Source: Streptomyces erythrochromogenes (GTDB taxonomy: Bacteria; Actinomycetota; Actinomycetes; Streptomycetales; Streptomycetaceae). Taken from it: a DNA stretch of 64,000 nucleotides. The number at the start of each line of letters is the position of its first letter. Positions within the stretch are counted from its first letter, which is position 1. Below are positions 15,897 to 24,286 of this stretch, one piece after another. The notes under the pieces are model-generated. The model saw only the letters and a list, made by a program, of their open reading frames with translations. It was not told the origin of the DNA and ran no database searches. The stretch lies in contig NZ_CP108036.1 of assembly GCF_036170895.1 (NCBI RefSeq), forward strand, positions 4,092,001 to 4,156,000, read 5' to 3'. The translations under genes were made by a program, and so were the position numbers.

Positions 15897-16295
15897 TCAG
15901 GGCGTGCGCACCGCCACCGCGTCGATCTCGAAGAGCATGCCGGGCAGGGCCAGGGCGGCGACGCCGATGAGGGTCTGCGCGGGGAGCTCGGTGCCCCAGG
16001 TGGCGTGCAGGTGCTTCAGGAGCACCTCCCGCTTCCGCTGGTCGTGGCCGACGACGTAGGTGCCGATGCGGACCACGTCGGCGGGGCCGAGGCCGGCCGC
16101 GGCGAGGGCGGTGCGGAGGTTGGCGAAGGCCCGTTCCACCTGGTCGGCGAAGTCGTCGGAGACGACGTGGCCGCTCTCGTCGGAGCCGTACTGGCCGGCT
16201 ATGAAGACCTGTTCGCCGGGGGCGGAGACGATGTGGCTGTAGCCGTAGCCGGTCGGGGTGGGGAGTCCTGCCGGGTTGATGATGCTGCGCGTCAT
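15897..16295 (-). CDS. RidA family protein (reactive enamine/imine deaminase)
   Basis: A 132-residue YjgF/YER057c/UK114-type protein. It shows GEQVFIAGQYGSDE near the N-terminus, the helix VERAFANLRTALAAAGLGPADVV and a C-terminal strand ALALPGMLFEIDAVAV. The canonical R of the active RidA core (usually in a C-S-R or G-R stretch at position ~105) is not seen in the same context, so it may be one of the inactive or altered Rid subfamilies. Starts at MTRSIINPAGL. It probably forms a transcription unit with the Rrf2 regulator, 43 bases upstream. Confidence 0.85.
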   Translation of the reverse strand: MTRSIINPAGLPTPTGYGYSHIVSAPGEQVFIAGQYGSDESGHVVSDDFADQVERAFANLRTALAAAGLGPADVVRIGTYVVGHDQRKREVLLKHLHATWGTELPAQTLIGVAALALPGMLFEIDAVAVRTP

Positions 16296-16338
16296 GCCGA
16301 GCTTCCTGTGTCCGTGTCCGTACGTGCGGTGCCTGCTG

Positions 16339-16827
16339 CTACTGCGCGGCGAGCCAGGCGCGGAGCCGCCGCGGGGCCTCGGGGGCCTGCCGTTCGGCCT
16401 GCTGCCGGATCTCGTCGAGGTTCTGGGCCGCCAGGGCCTTGCGCCAGGCCAGTTCGGCCCGGGTCATGGCGTGCGCGATGGCGCAGTCGGCGGCGGCCGC
16501 GCCGTCGGCCGCCGGTTCGCCCGCGCCGGGCCCCTGCCTGCGGATCTCCGCGCACCGGAAGGCCTCCTCGGGCCCCTCGACGGCGGCGACCACGTCCATG
16601 AGCGAGACGGCGGCGAGCGGGCGGGCGAGCCGGAAGCCGCCGCGTGGGCCGGGGCTGGAGCTGAGGATGCCCGCCCGGGCCAGGGCCTGCAGCTGCTTGT
16701 TGAGGTAGGCCGCGGGCAGGTCGTGCCAGGCGGCGAGCCGCGCCGCCGAGACCGCACGGTCCGGTCCGCTCCAGGCCAGGTTGACGCAGCTGTGCAGCGC
16801 CCACTCGACGCCCTCGCTCATCTTCAT
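16339..16827 (-). CDS. Rrf2-family transcriptional regulator
   Basis: A 162-residue winged-helix protein: VEWALHSCVNLAW then a helix-turn-helix AARLAAWHDLPAAYLNKQLQAL and a wing SSSPGPRGGFRLARPL. C-terminal cysteines at about residues 91 and 115 could ligate an Fe-S cluster, though the spacing is not the classic three-Cys IscR/NsrR set. A perfect palindrome overlaps its promoter (16830-16850), suggesting self-regulation. RidA follows on the same strand. Confidence 0.88.
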   Translation of the reverse strand: MKMSEGVEWALHSCVNLAWSGPDRAVSAARLAAWHDLPAAYLNKQLQALARAGILSSSPGPRGGFRLARPLAAVSLMDVVAAVEGPEEAFRCAEIRRQGPGAGEPAADGAAAADCAIAHAMTRAELAWRKALAAQNLDEIRQQAERQAPEAPRRLRAWLAAQ

Positions 16828-16829
16828 AA

Positions 16830-16850
16830 TCTGGATATTAAATGTCCAGA
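16830..16850. promoter_or_regulatory. Operator palindrome for the Rrf2-family regulator
   Basis: TCTGGA (16830-16835) and TCCAGA (16845-16850) are inverted half sites around an AT-rich centre ATTAAAT. It starts three bases before the Rrf2 ATG (16827) and reads like Rrf2/NsrR-type operators (ATTCnnGGACAT-like half sites). It also sits upstream of the divergent membrane gene that starts around 16947. Confidence 0.75.
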
Positions 16851-16946
16851 ATCAGGAAGGCAAGGATCCCACGCCGTCCGGCGGCCCACCACCCGCCCGC
16901 AGCAACACCGCTCGCGCCCGGGACCGTCCGCGTTTTCCCTGGTGAC

Positions 16947-17774
16947 GTGCGCACCATCCTGTCGGCGGTACTCATCGTGCTCGTGGCCCTCCTCGTGCCC
17001 GCGAGCGCCGTCGCGTACTGGGCCGACCGCGACCTGGGCGACGCGGACCGCTACACCGCGGCCATGTCCCCCCTCGCCGAGAACCCCGCCGTGCAGGAGG
17101 TCGTCGTCACCCACACCGCCCGCGCCCTCACCGGGCAGATCGACGCGGGCCCCTTCCAGGCCGGGGTCGACGCCCTGCTCGGCGAGGCCCTGCACTCCTT
17201 CGCCGACACCCCCGCCTACCGCACGGCCTGGGAAGCGGCCAACCGCGCCGCCCATGCCGCCTTCCTCCACGCGCTCACCACCGGCCGCGGCAACGCCGTC
17301 ACCATCGACCTCGCGCCCGTCGTCGAGCAGATCAAGAGCGAACTCGTCGCCGACCAGGTGCCCTTCGCGGACCGCATCCCGGTGACGCGGCTGTCCGTGG
17401 AGGTCATGGAGTACGACAACCTCGGCGCCCTCCGGAAGGGATTCCGCATGCTCCAGATCGCCGGCGTCTGGCTGCCCGTACTGACCCTGCTCCTGGCCGT
17501 GTCGGCCGTGGCGGTCGCCGTCCGACGGCGCCGCGCCGTCATCGCCACCGGGCTGGGACTGGCGGTCGGGGCCGGACTGCTGTGGCTCACGGTGGAGGTG
17601 TGCCGCCGCCTCACCCTCGACGATCTGCCCGCCGACATCGACCGCGCCGCGGCCGGCGCGGTGTACGACGCCCTCACCGCGTTCCTGCGGACCACCGCCT
17701 GGGTCGTGCTGCTGATCGGGCTCGCGGCGGCTCTCGCCGCATGGGTGATGGGACGACTGCGCCGCACCCCATAA
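16947..17774 (+). CDS. Membrane protein of unknown function with an extracytoplasmic segment
   Basis: About 275 residues. One N-terminal helix (ILSAVLIVLVALLVPASAVAYW) is followed by a 150-residue extracytoplasmic domain rich in Asp/Thr, then three hydrophobic segments near 195-215, 220-240 and 250-270 and a basic tail. It resembles large actinobacterial conserved integral membrane proteins with ADR(Y)-x-A-x-x-x-P-L-A sequences (DRYTAAMSPLAENPAVQ). Start GTG 16947 is favoured; an upstream ATG (16842) falls inside the Rrf2 operator. It is 80 bases upstream of the FUSC gene. Confidence 0.6.
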   Translation: MRTILSAVLIVLVALLVPASAVAYWADRDLGDADRYTAAMSPLAENPAVQEVVVTHTARALTGQIDAGPFQAGVDALLGEALHSFADTPAYRTAWEAANRAAHAAFLHALTTGRGNAVTIDLAPVVEQIKSELVADQVPFADRIPVTRLSVEVMEYDNLGALRKGFRMLQIAGVWLPVLTLLLAVSAVAVAVRRRRAVIATGLGLAVGAGLLWLTVEVCRRLTLDDLPADIDRAAAGAVYDALTAFLRTTAWVVLLIGLAAALAAWVMGRLRRTP

Positions 17775-17854
17775 GCTCGGAAGGTACAACACGCGCAGAA
17801 CGGCGCAGAAGAGCCCAGAAGAACCGATTCGCGAGCGGCCGCACGGAAGCGGGA

Positions 17855-19849
17855 ATGAGCACCGAACGCACCGAACACATATCGTCGCGGCGAGCCCGGC
17901 ACCATCCGCTGGCTCCGCCCGCCTGGCTGCTCGAGGGGCTGAAGCCGACCACCGCGCCCGTCCCCTGGGCCGCAGCGGCACGAGCGGGCGTCGCGCTGTC
18001 CGTCCCGCTCGCCGTCGGCTTCGCCCTGAACGAGCCCGAATACGGCGCGCTCGCCTCCATGGGCGCCCTGTCCGGGGTCATCGGCGACACCGCCGACGCC
18101 TACCGGATGCGCGTCCTGAACATCGCCGTCCCGCAGTTCTTCGGTGCCGTCGGCGTGGCCCTGGGCACCCTGGTCTTCGGGCACGGCTGGGTGGCCGTCG
18201 GCGTGCTCACCCTCATCGCCCTGGTCTCCGGGATGATCTCCTCCATCGGCACGGTCGCCTCCGTGTCCGGACTGCTGCTCCTGCTCAACGCCGTGGTCGG
18301 CGCCGGGCTCCCGATGCCGCAGCCCTGGTGGATCGCCCCGCTGCTGCTGGGCGCGGGCGGGCTCTTCGTCCTCGCGCTGACCCTGCTGGGCTGGCCGCTG
18401 CGCGGCCGCCGACCCGAACGGGCGGCAGTCGCCGCCACCTACCGGGCCCTGGCGGACGCCCTGGAAGCCGCCGGCGGCCCCGGCGACCTCTACGACGAGC
18501 GGCGCCGCCGGGTCACCAAGGAACTCGACCAGGCCTACGACCTGATCCTGGGCCGCCGGGCCCGCGTGCACGGCCGCAGCCAGTCGCTCGTCCGCATGCT
18601 CGCCCAGCTCAACGTGGTGATCCCGCTGGTGGAGGCCGCACCCGCCGCCCACCTGCGCGGCCGGCCGCTGCCCCCCGAGATCCCCGCCGCCGTACGGGAG
18701 CTCGCGACCGCCGTCGAGGAGGGCCGCACCGCAGCGCCCGTACTCGACCTGCCCGAAGCCCGCACCCCCGCCGAACGGGCCGTCGACGCGGCGCTGCGCC
18801 ACGCCGCGACGATCGTGCACCTCGCCGAGGCGGACCCGTACAACGTCGACGACCGCCTCGGCCGGCCCGCCGCACTGAAGGTGCGCGCCCGGCGGGCCGT
18901 GCGCGACATGATGATGTCCGAGGCCTCCTGGCGCTACGGGCTGCGGCTCGCCCTGTGCATCGGCCTCGCCCAGTCGCTCGTGTCGGTCGTCGAGCTCGAA
19001 CGGTCCTACTGGATCGCCCTGACCGTCACCTTCGTCCTCAAACCGGACTTCGGCTCGGTGTTCTCCCGGGCCCTGCTGCGCGCCCTCGGCACCGCGATCG
19101 GGCTGGTCGTCGCCGCCGCCGTGCTCGCCGAGGTACCGCGCGGCTGGTGGGACGTGCCGGTGATGGTGGTGCTCGGCGCGCTGATCCCGGTCTTCTCCGC
19201 CAAGGGATACGCCTTCCAGACCGCCGCGATCACCCCTGTGATCCTGCTGCTCTCGGACCTGCTCAACCACCAGGGCTTCGACCTGATCCGCCCCCGGCTG
19301 CTGGACAGCCTGATCGGCTGCGCCATCACCCTGATCGCCGGATACCTGCTGTGGCCCGAGAGCTGGCACACCCGGATCGGGGACCGCCTCGCCGAGACCG
19401 TGGACGACGCCGCCCGCTACGTGGAACGGGCCTTCGCGCCGGCCGCGGACGACGCGGCGCTCGCGGCGGCCCGGACCGCCCGCCTCCAGGCCCGGCGGCG
19501 GCTCTACCGCGACCTGTCGGGCGTACGCAGCGAGTTCCAGCGGGCGCTGACCGAGCCGCCGCCGACCGGCACCCGGGCCGCCGCGTGGTGGCCGCTGGTG
19601 GTCGCCGTCGAGCGGATCGTGGACGCGTCCACCGCCGCCCGGGTCCGCGTCAACCACGGCGCCCCGCCCCCGGCGGCCGAGGAGGTGGCGGCCATCGCGC
19701 GACAGCTGCGCGAACTGGCCGGCCGGGTGCGCAGCAGCACCACCCCGGTACGCGTCGAGGGCGAACCGGAGGGCGACGAGTCGGGCGTTCTGGCACCCGT
19801 CCACCAGGAGCTCGCGGCGGCCCGGGCCATCACCCAGCCGGAGCGCTGA
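17855..19849 (+). CDS. FUSC family membrane protein
   Basis: A 664-residue protein with two blocks of about six membrane helices, at residues 35-180 and 355-510, separated by a soluble helical domain, the build of fusaric-acid-resistance/aromatic acid exporter (FUSC, AaeB-like) proteins. The block ERSYWIALTVTFVLKPDFGSVFSRALLRALGTAIG is the family's signature (here split in my quotation). A 120-residue cytosolic tail follows. GGAAGCGGGA precedes the ATG. The natural substrate is unknown. Likely in one transcript with the preceding membrane gene and possibly with the lipoprotein that follows. Confidence 0.88.
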   Translation: MSTERTEHISSRRARHHPLAPPAWLLEGLKPTTAPVPWAAAARAGVALSVPLAVGFALNEPEYGALASMGALSGVIGDTADAYRMRVLNIAVPQFFGAVGVALGTLVFGHGWVAVGVLTLIALVSGMISSIGTVASVSGLLLLLNAVVGAGLPMPQPWWIAPLLLGAGGLFVLALTLLGWPLRGRRPERAAVAATYRALADALEAAGGPGDLYDERRRRVTKELDQAYDLILGRRARVHGRSQSLVRMLAQLNVVIPLVEAAPAAHLRGRPLPPEIPAAVRELATAVEEGRTAAPVLDLPEARTPAERAVDAALRHAATIVHLAEADPYNVDDRLGRPAALKVRARRAVRDMMMSEASWRYGLRLALCIGLAQSLVSVVELERSYWIALTVTFVLKPDFGSVFSRALLRALGTAIGLVVAAAVLAEVPRGWWDVPVMVVLGALIPVFSAKGYAFQTAAITPVILLLSDLLNHQGFDLIRPRLLDSLIGCAITLIAGYLLWPESWHTRIGDRLAETVDDAARYVERAFAPAADDAALAAARTARLQARRRLYRDLSGVRSEFQRALTEPPPTGTRAAAWWPLVVAVERIVDASTAARVRVNHGAPPPAAEEVAAIARQLRELAGRVRSSTTPVRVEGEPEGDESGVLAPVHQELAAARAITQPER

Positions 19850-19886
19850 CCGGGCCGGGCGGGACCGGACGGGGGAGCATCGGAGC

Positions 19887-20588
19887 ATGTACCGCGCCCC
19901 GGCCGTCCTGGTCCTCGCCCTGGCCCTGGCGGGGTGCGCCGACGTGGAGGGGCTGCAGAGCGAGGGCGACCTCGGCACGGTGCACGCCCCGCAGAGCCTG
20001 TGGAAGGACATCCACCCCGACCCGCCCGACCCGGCCCAGAAGCCGGGCACGGCCTCCGTGGTGCCGGACCTGCCCAAGGTGGCGGGCCTCAGCATGCGCA
20101 CGGTGAACCCGGTGAGCGTCGTACGCGCCGACGTCACCTCCGCCACCGAACAGGACGGCGGCACGGGCCGGCTCGTCGACCCCCGGGGCGTCCAGCGGCT
20201 CGCGCTCTGCACACAGGCTGCGGACGGCGGCCCCGACTGCCCGGTGCGGCCCCCGGTCTTCCACGACCTGACGGGCAACGGCCGGGAGGAGCTGATCACC
20301 GCCCTGGACCTCGACGGCCGGCTCAGCGAGCTGCGCGTCTACACCGTCCAGGACGACGGGAGGATCGCCCGGATCCTGTCCCGGCGGGCGGTGCTGGAGG
20401 GGGTGCAGGTGGCCGCCGAACACCTGGCGGTCCGCGAGCCGACGTCGAACCCCGACCACGTCGCCGTCTCCGACTACGTGTGGGACCCGAAGGCCGGGAT
20501 CATGAACCTCACCCAGCTCACCCTCGACGACTGCGCGTCCTCCACCGGCGCGCCGCTCGGCCCGGACGCGCAGCGATGCACGCGCTGA
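19887..20588 (+). CDS. Lipoprotein coupled to a sensor kinase
   Basis: A 233-residue protein with signal peptide MYRAPAVLVLALALAGC (lipobox A-L-A-G-C, lipidated Cys at about 17). The rest is a secreted beta-rich domain with a conserved-looking FHDLTGNGREELITALDLDGR, an FG-GAP/EF-hand-like calcium-binding turn. Its last 13 bases overlap the start of the sensor kinase gene, so the two are translated together. The arrangement recalls the lipoprotein CseA next to kinase CseC, but the response regulator is absent. It could act as a sensor-domain partner or negative modulator. Confidence 0.75.
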   Translation: MYRAPAVLVLALALAGCADVEGLQSEGDLGTVHAPQSLWKDIHPDPPDPAQKPGTASVVPDLPKVAGLSMRTVNPVSVVRADVTSATEQDGGTGRLVDPRGVQRLALCTQAADGGPDCPVRPPVFHDLTGNGREELITALDLDGRLSELRVYTVQDDGRIARILSRRAVLEGVQVAAEHLAVREPTSNPDHVAVSDYVWDPKAGIMNLTQLTLDDCASSTGAPLGPDAQRCTR

Positions 20589-21844
20589 GCAGCCTCCGCT
20601 GGAAGATCGCCCTGACCACCACGGCGGTGTGCTGCATGGTCGCCGCCGCGCTCGGGATCCTGGTGCACAACGTGGTCGCCGCCCAGATCGTCGGCGAGGT
20701 CCGCAAGGACGCGGGCGCGGCCCTGGAGCACGCCCTCAGCCACTACGAGTACGGCACCACGCACGGCGACGTGAACATCGTCCTCGACCCGCCCCAGCTG
20801 CCCCGCCCGCTGCGCGACCTGGTCGCCCGCGGCGACACCGGCAGCATGGTCGGCGCGTACGACGGCAAGCCCGTCATGTGGGGAGCCGCCCCCGCCGACA
20901 AGCAGGCCCTTGCCGTCTGGATCCCGTTCGAGGGCACCCGCGACCGGCTGCGGGACATCGACACCGCGATCCTCGCTTCCGCCGTGCTGGCCGCCGGCGT
21001 GGTGGCGCTGGCCGGCCTCTTCCTCGCCGACCGGATCAGCCGACGGCTCGCGACGACCGCCGCAGTGGCCCGCCGGATCAGCGCCGGGGACCTCGACGCC
21101 CGGGTCGGTTTCCCCACCCGCGCGGACGATCGACGGCGGGGCCGCCGCTCCCGGGACCGGGACGAGGTACGCGACGTGGCGCAGGCACTGGACCTGATGG
21201 CCGCGTCGCTCCAGGAGCGGCTGGAGGCGGAGAAGCGCTTCACGGCGGACGTGGCGCACGAGCTGCGGACCCCGCTCACCGGCTCGCTCGCCGCGGCGGC
21301 CCTGCTGCCCGAGGGCCGCCCCAAGGAGATGATCAACGGCCGGCTGAAGGCCCTGCACCTGCTGACCGAGGACCTGCTGGAGATCTCCCGGCTCGAATCG
21401 GGCGTGGAGCAGGCCGATCTCGCCCGGGTGGAACTCGGCCGGGCGGTGGAGCGGGCCGTGGCGGGAGCCGGACCCGCCGTCTCGGTACGGGTGATCCGCG
21501 ATGCGGCGGTGCTCACCGACCGGCGCCGGCTCGACCGGATCCTGACCAACCTGCTCGTCAACGCCCACAAGCACGGCCGGCCGCCGATCGAGGTGACCGT
21601 GGAGGGCCCGGTGGTCACGGTCCGCGACCACGGGCCCGGTTACCCGCCGGAACTGATCGAGCAGGGCCCGCAGCGCTTCCGCACCGGAGACCCCGGACGC
21701 GGGCGAGGCCACGGACTGGGGCTGACGATCGTGGCGGGACAGGCGGCGGTCCTGGAGATCGCGCTGAGCTTCGCCAACGCCCCGGACGGGGGCGCGTCGA
21801 CGACGCTCAGGCTTCCCGTCGGGCGTCTGCCGGAGGGAAGTTGA
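20576..21844 (+). CDS. Sensor histidine kinase (orphan)
   Basis: A 422-residue membrane kinase: helix 1 at about 10-32, an extracytoplasmic loop (33-120), helix 2 (125-150), a HAMP linker and the H-box FTADVAHELRTPL (phosphorylated His near residue 227). The N-box NLLVNAHKHG and G-box VRDHGPGYPPE / HGLGLTIV bind ATP. It overlaps the lipoprotein gene by 13 bases. No response regulator gene is present in the adjacent genes, so it is an orphan kinase here; the partner may lie elsewhere. A parS palindrome lies 15 bases after its stop. Confidence 0.9.
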   Translation: MHALSSLRWKIALTTTAVCCMVAAALGILVHNVVAAQIVGEVRKDAGAALEHALSHYEYGTTHGDVNIVLDPPQLPRPLRDLVARGDTGSMVGAYDGKPVMWGAAPADKQALAVWIPFEGTRDRLRDIDTAILASAVLAAGVVALAGLFLADRISRRLATTAAVARRISAGDLDARVGFPTRADDRRRGRRSRDRDEVRDVAQALDLMAASLQERLEAEKRFTADVAHELRTPLTGSLAAAALLPEGRPKEMINGRLKALHLLTEDLLEISRLESGVEQADLARVELGRAVERAVAGAGPAVSVRVIRDAAVLTDRRRLDRILTNLLVNAHKHGRPPIEVTVEGPVVTVRDHGPGYPPELIEQGPQRFRTGDPGRGRGHGLGLTIVAGQAAVLEIALSFANAPDGGASTTLRLPVGRLPEGS

Positions 21845-21852
21845 CCACGTCC

Positions 21853-21880
21853 GGGCGGTGTTTCACGTGAAACACCGCCC
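21853..21880. other. parS site inside a 28-bp perfect palindrome
   Basis: GTTTCACGTGAAAC (21860-21873) is embedded in a longer symmetric sequence with GGGCGGT at the left and ACCGCCC at the right, giving a perfect 28-bp palindrome. It lies between the convergent kinase gene and the PhoX-type phosphatase gene, where it may act both as a ParB site and as a transcription terminator. Confidence 0.92.
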
Positions 21881-21904
21881 CGACTCACGGAATCACGATC
21901 GGGA

Positions 21905-23992
21905 TCAGACGCCGATGTTCTTGCCGTCCTTGCGCCAGACCGAGACGACGGCCGGGCGGACGATCTTGCCGGGGCCGTCGGGCCACACCGACTGCGGCTT
22001 CTCGACGGACGCGCCGTCGATCTCGCCCGGGTGCTGGACGGCCACCAGGACGCGCTTGTCCTGGATCAGCGGGCCACAGGTCTCGGCGCCGCGCGGCACG
22101 GTCAGGAACTGCTTCAGCTCGCCGCGGCGCTCACCGCTGGTCGCGACGCCGAACAGGCCGTCGTGGGAGCCGAGCTGGTTGCCGTCGGTGGAGATCCACA
22201 GGTTGCCGTGCGGGTCGAAGGCCACGTTGTCCGGGCAGGAGATCGGGCTGACCTTGTCCTTCGGGAAGCCCGCGAAGTAGGTCGCCGGGTCGTTCGGGTC
22301 GCCGGCGACCAGGAAGAGCCGCCAGGCGAAGCCGTCGCCGGCCGGGTCGTCGAAGTTCTCGGCGAGCTCCAGGATCTGGCCGTGCTTGTTCAGGTTGCGC
22401 GGGTTCGCCTCGGTGGCGCCTTCCTTGCCGGCCTTGCCGCGGTCGGTGTTGTTGGTCAGCGCGACGTAGACGCGGCCGGTGCGCGGGGAGGGCTCGACGT
22501 CCTCGGGGCGGTCCATCTTGGTGGCGCCCACCTTGTCGGCGGCCTGGCGCGTGAAGACGTACACCTCCTCGGCGGTCATGCCCTCGACGTGCGAGACGTT
22601 GCCGGTGGCCAGCTTGATCCAGACGCCGGAGCCGTCGAACTCGCCGTCGGAGGGCAGCTTGCCGGAGCCGTCGAGCTCGGCGGCCGGGGTGTCACCGGTG
22701 AGCTTGGCGACGTAGAGGGTGCCCTCGTCGAGCAGCGTGAGGTTGTGCTCCTTCGCCGCGCGCGAATTGCCCTTCTTCATCTGCTTCGAGGAGACGAACT
22801 TGTAGAAGTAGTCGAAGCGCTCGTCGTCGCCCATGTAGACGACCGGGCGGCCGTCCTCGGTCAGACGGGGCTGCGCGGCCTCGTGCTTGAAGCGGCCCAG
22901 CGCGGTGCGCTTGCGCGGGACGGAGTTCGGGTCGTACGGGTCCAGCTCGACGACCCAGCCGAAGCGGTGCGACTCGTTGGGCTCCTGGGCCACGTCGAAG
23001 CGCTTGTCGAAGCGCTCCCACTTGCGCTCGGTGGCACCGGAGGTCACGCCGTAGCGCTTCAGGCGGGCGGCGGCGGTGGGGTCGGTGACCTGGCCGGCGT
23101 TGCCGAAGTACTGGTTGAAGTTCTCCTCGCCGTGGAGGGTGGTGCCCCACGGGGTGGTGCCGCCGGCGCAGTTGTTGAGGGTGCCGAGCACCTTGGTGCC
23201 GGTGGGGTCGACGGAGGTCTTCAGCAGGGCTCCGCCCGCGGCCGGACCGGTCATCCGGAACTCGCTGGTGGCCGTCAGGCGGCGGTTGAGCTGGTGGCGG
23301 GAGACCGCGGTCAGCTTGCCACTGCGGTGGTCCTCCTGCACGACGACCACGGACAGGCCGTGCGCGGCCCAGGCGATCTCGACCTGCTCGCGGGTCGGAT
23401 TGGCCGGGTCGTACGCCTTGAACATCAGGACTTCGTCCGTGTACTCGTGGTTGGCCACGAGCAGCTGCTGGCGCTCGTAGTCCCCGCCGAGCGGGAGGAG
23501 GCTCAGGAAGTCGTTGTTGTAGCCGAACTGACCGGCCTGCGCGGCGGCGGTCTGCTTGTCGGCGTTGAAGCCCGGGGCGCCCTTGATGATCGGGTCGCCC
23601 CAGCGGATGACCACGTTCTGCTCGTGGCCCTCGGGGATGGTGACCTTGTCGTCGGTGTTCGGCGCGACGGCCTTGAAGCGCAGGCCGCGGGCGGCCTCGC
23701 CGCTCTTGCCCGCACCGGCGGCCGCGGCGTCGACGGCGGGGGCCGCGTTGGCGGTCTGCCCCGGGGCGCTGAGCGCGACGGCGGATCCGGCGGCGGTGGC
23801 GACCGTCACGACGGCGGCGGAGCGCAGCATCGAGCGGCGGGAGTAGGCACGGGCTATGACGTCGCCCGCGTACTCGTTGTCGCTTGTGTTCGGCACCTCG
23901 TGGAAGCAGGCGTCGCCACAGCGGTAACGACAGGTGAGAGCGGAACGGCCGCTCCCATGCGGGTTGCCGATGAACGGCAGAAGCTTGCGCAC
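21905..23992 (-). CDS. PhoX-type (DUF839) secreted alkaline phosphatase
   Basis: A 695-residue protein of the PhoX family of calcium/iron-dependent phosphatases exported folded. The Tat motif RRSMLRSAAVVTVATAA begins at about residue 53, after a family-specific N-terminal segment with cysteines (TCRYRCGDACFHEVPN). Motifs typical of the family include GQFGYNNDFLSLLPL, CAGGTTPWGTTLHGEE, GWVVELDPYDP and CPDNVAFDPHGNLWISTDGNQ. GTG 23992 was chosen because GGAGGA lies six bases before it, and upstream sequence to 24145 does not look coding. It is convergent with the kinase gene and divergent from the VWA gene. In Streptomyces such genes are phosphate-regulated; I did not see a clear PHO box. Confidence 0.9.
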   Translation of the reverse strand: MRKLLPFIGNPHGSGRSALTCRYRCGDACFHEVPNTSDNEYAGDVIARAYSRRSMLRSAAVVTVATAAGSAVALSAPGQTANAAPAVDAAAAGAGKSGEAARGLRFKAVAPNTDDKVTIPEGHEQNVVIRWGDPIIKGAPGFNADKQTAAAQAGQFGYNNDFLSLLPLGGDYERQQLLVANHEYTDEVLMFKAYDPANPTREQVEIAWAAHGLSVVVVQEDHRSGKLTAVSRHQLNRRLTATSEFRMTGPAAGGALLKTSVDPTGTKVLGTLNNCAGGTTPWGTTLHGEENFNQYFGNAGQVTDPTAAARLKRYGVTSGATERKWERFDKRFDVAQEPNESHRFGWVVELDPYDPNSVPRKRTALGRFKHEAAQPRLTEDGRPVVYMGDDERFDYFYKFVSSKQMKKGNSRAAKEHNLTLLDEGTLYVAKLTGDTPAAELDGSGKLPSDGEFDGSGVWIKLATGNVSHVEGMTAEEVYVFTRQAADKVGATKMDRPEDVEPSPRTGRVYVALTNNTDRGKAGKEGATEANPRNLNKHGQILELAENFDDPAGDGFAWRLFLVAGDPNDPATYFAGFPKDKVSPISCPDNVAFDPHGNLWISTDGNQLGSHDGLFGVATSGERRGELKQFLTVPRGAETCGPLIQDKRVLVAVQHPGEIDGASVEKPQSVWPDGPGKIVRPAVVSVWRKDGKNIGV

Positions 23993-24286
23993 GAGTGTCC
24001 TCCGAGTAGCTGCGTGGCCGCCGACAACGTGTCGGAACAATCCAGCCGCGACGGTAGGCCCGGGTTGCGCCGAAGCGGCGGCGCGGGGATGAACGATGGG
24101 TGAACCCGGCACGTCGGGGCGGCAGTTCGGGAGCCGCGTGATCACCTCTGGGAGCCGGGCGCCACGAAAGGCGCCCCTGCCGAAGATCCAGCCGGGCGGC
24201 CGATAACCTTACGTGTCCACTCTGGGCAGGGATCAACCGCGCAGCACGGACAAATGACGCACGCACTCATGCGAAAGGCCTGGCCC

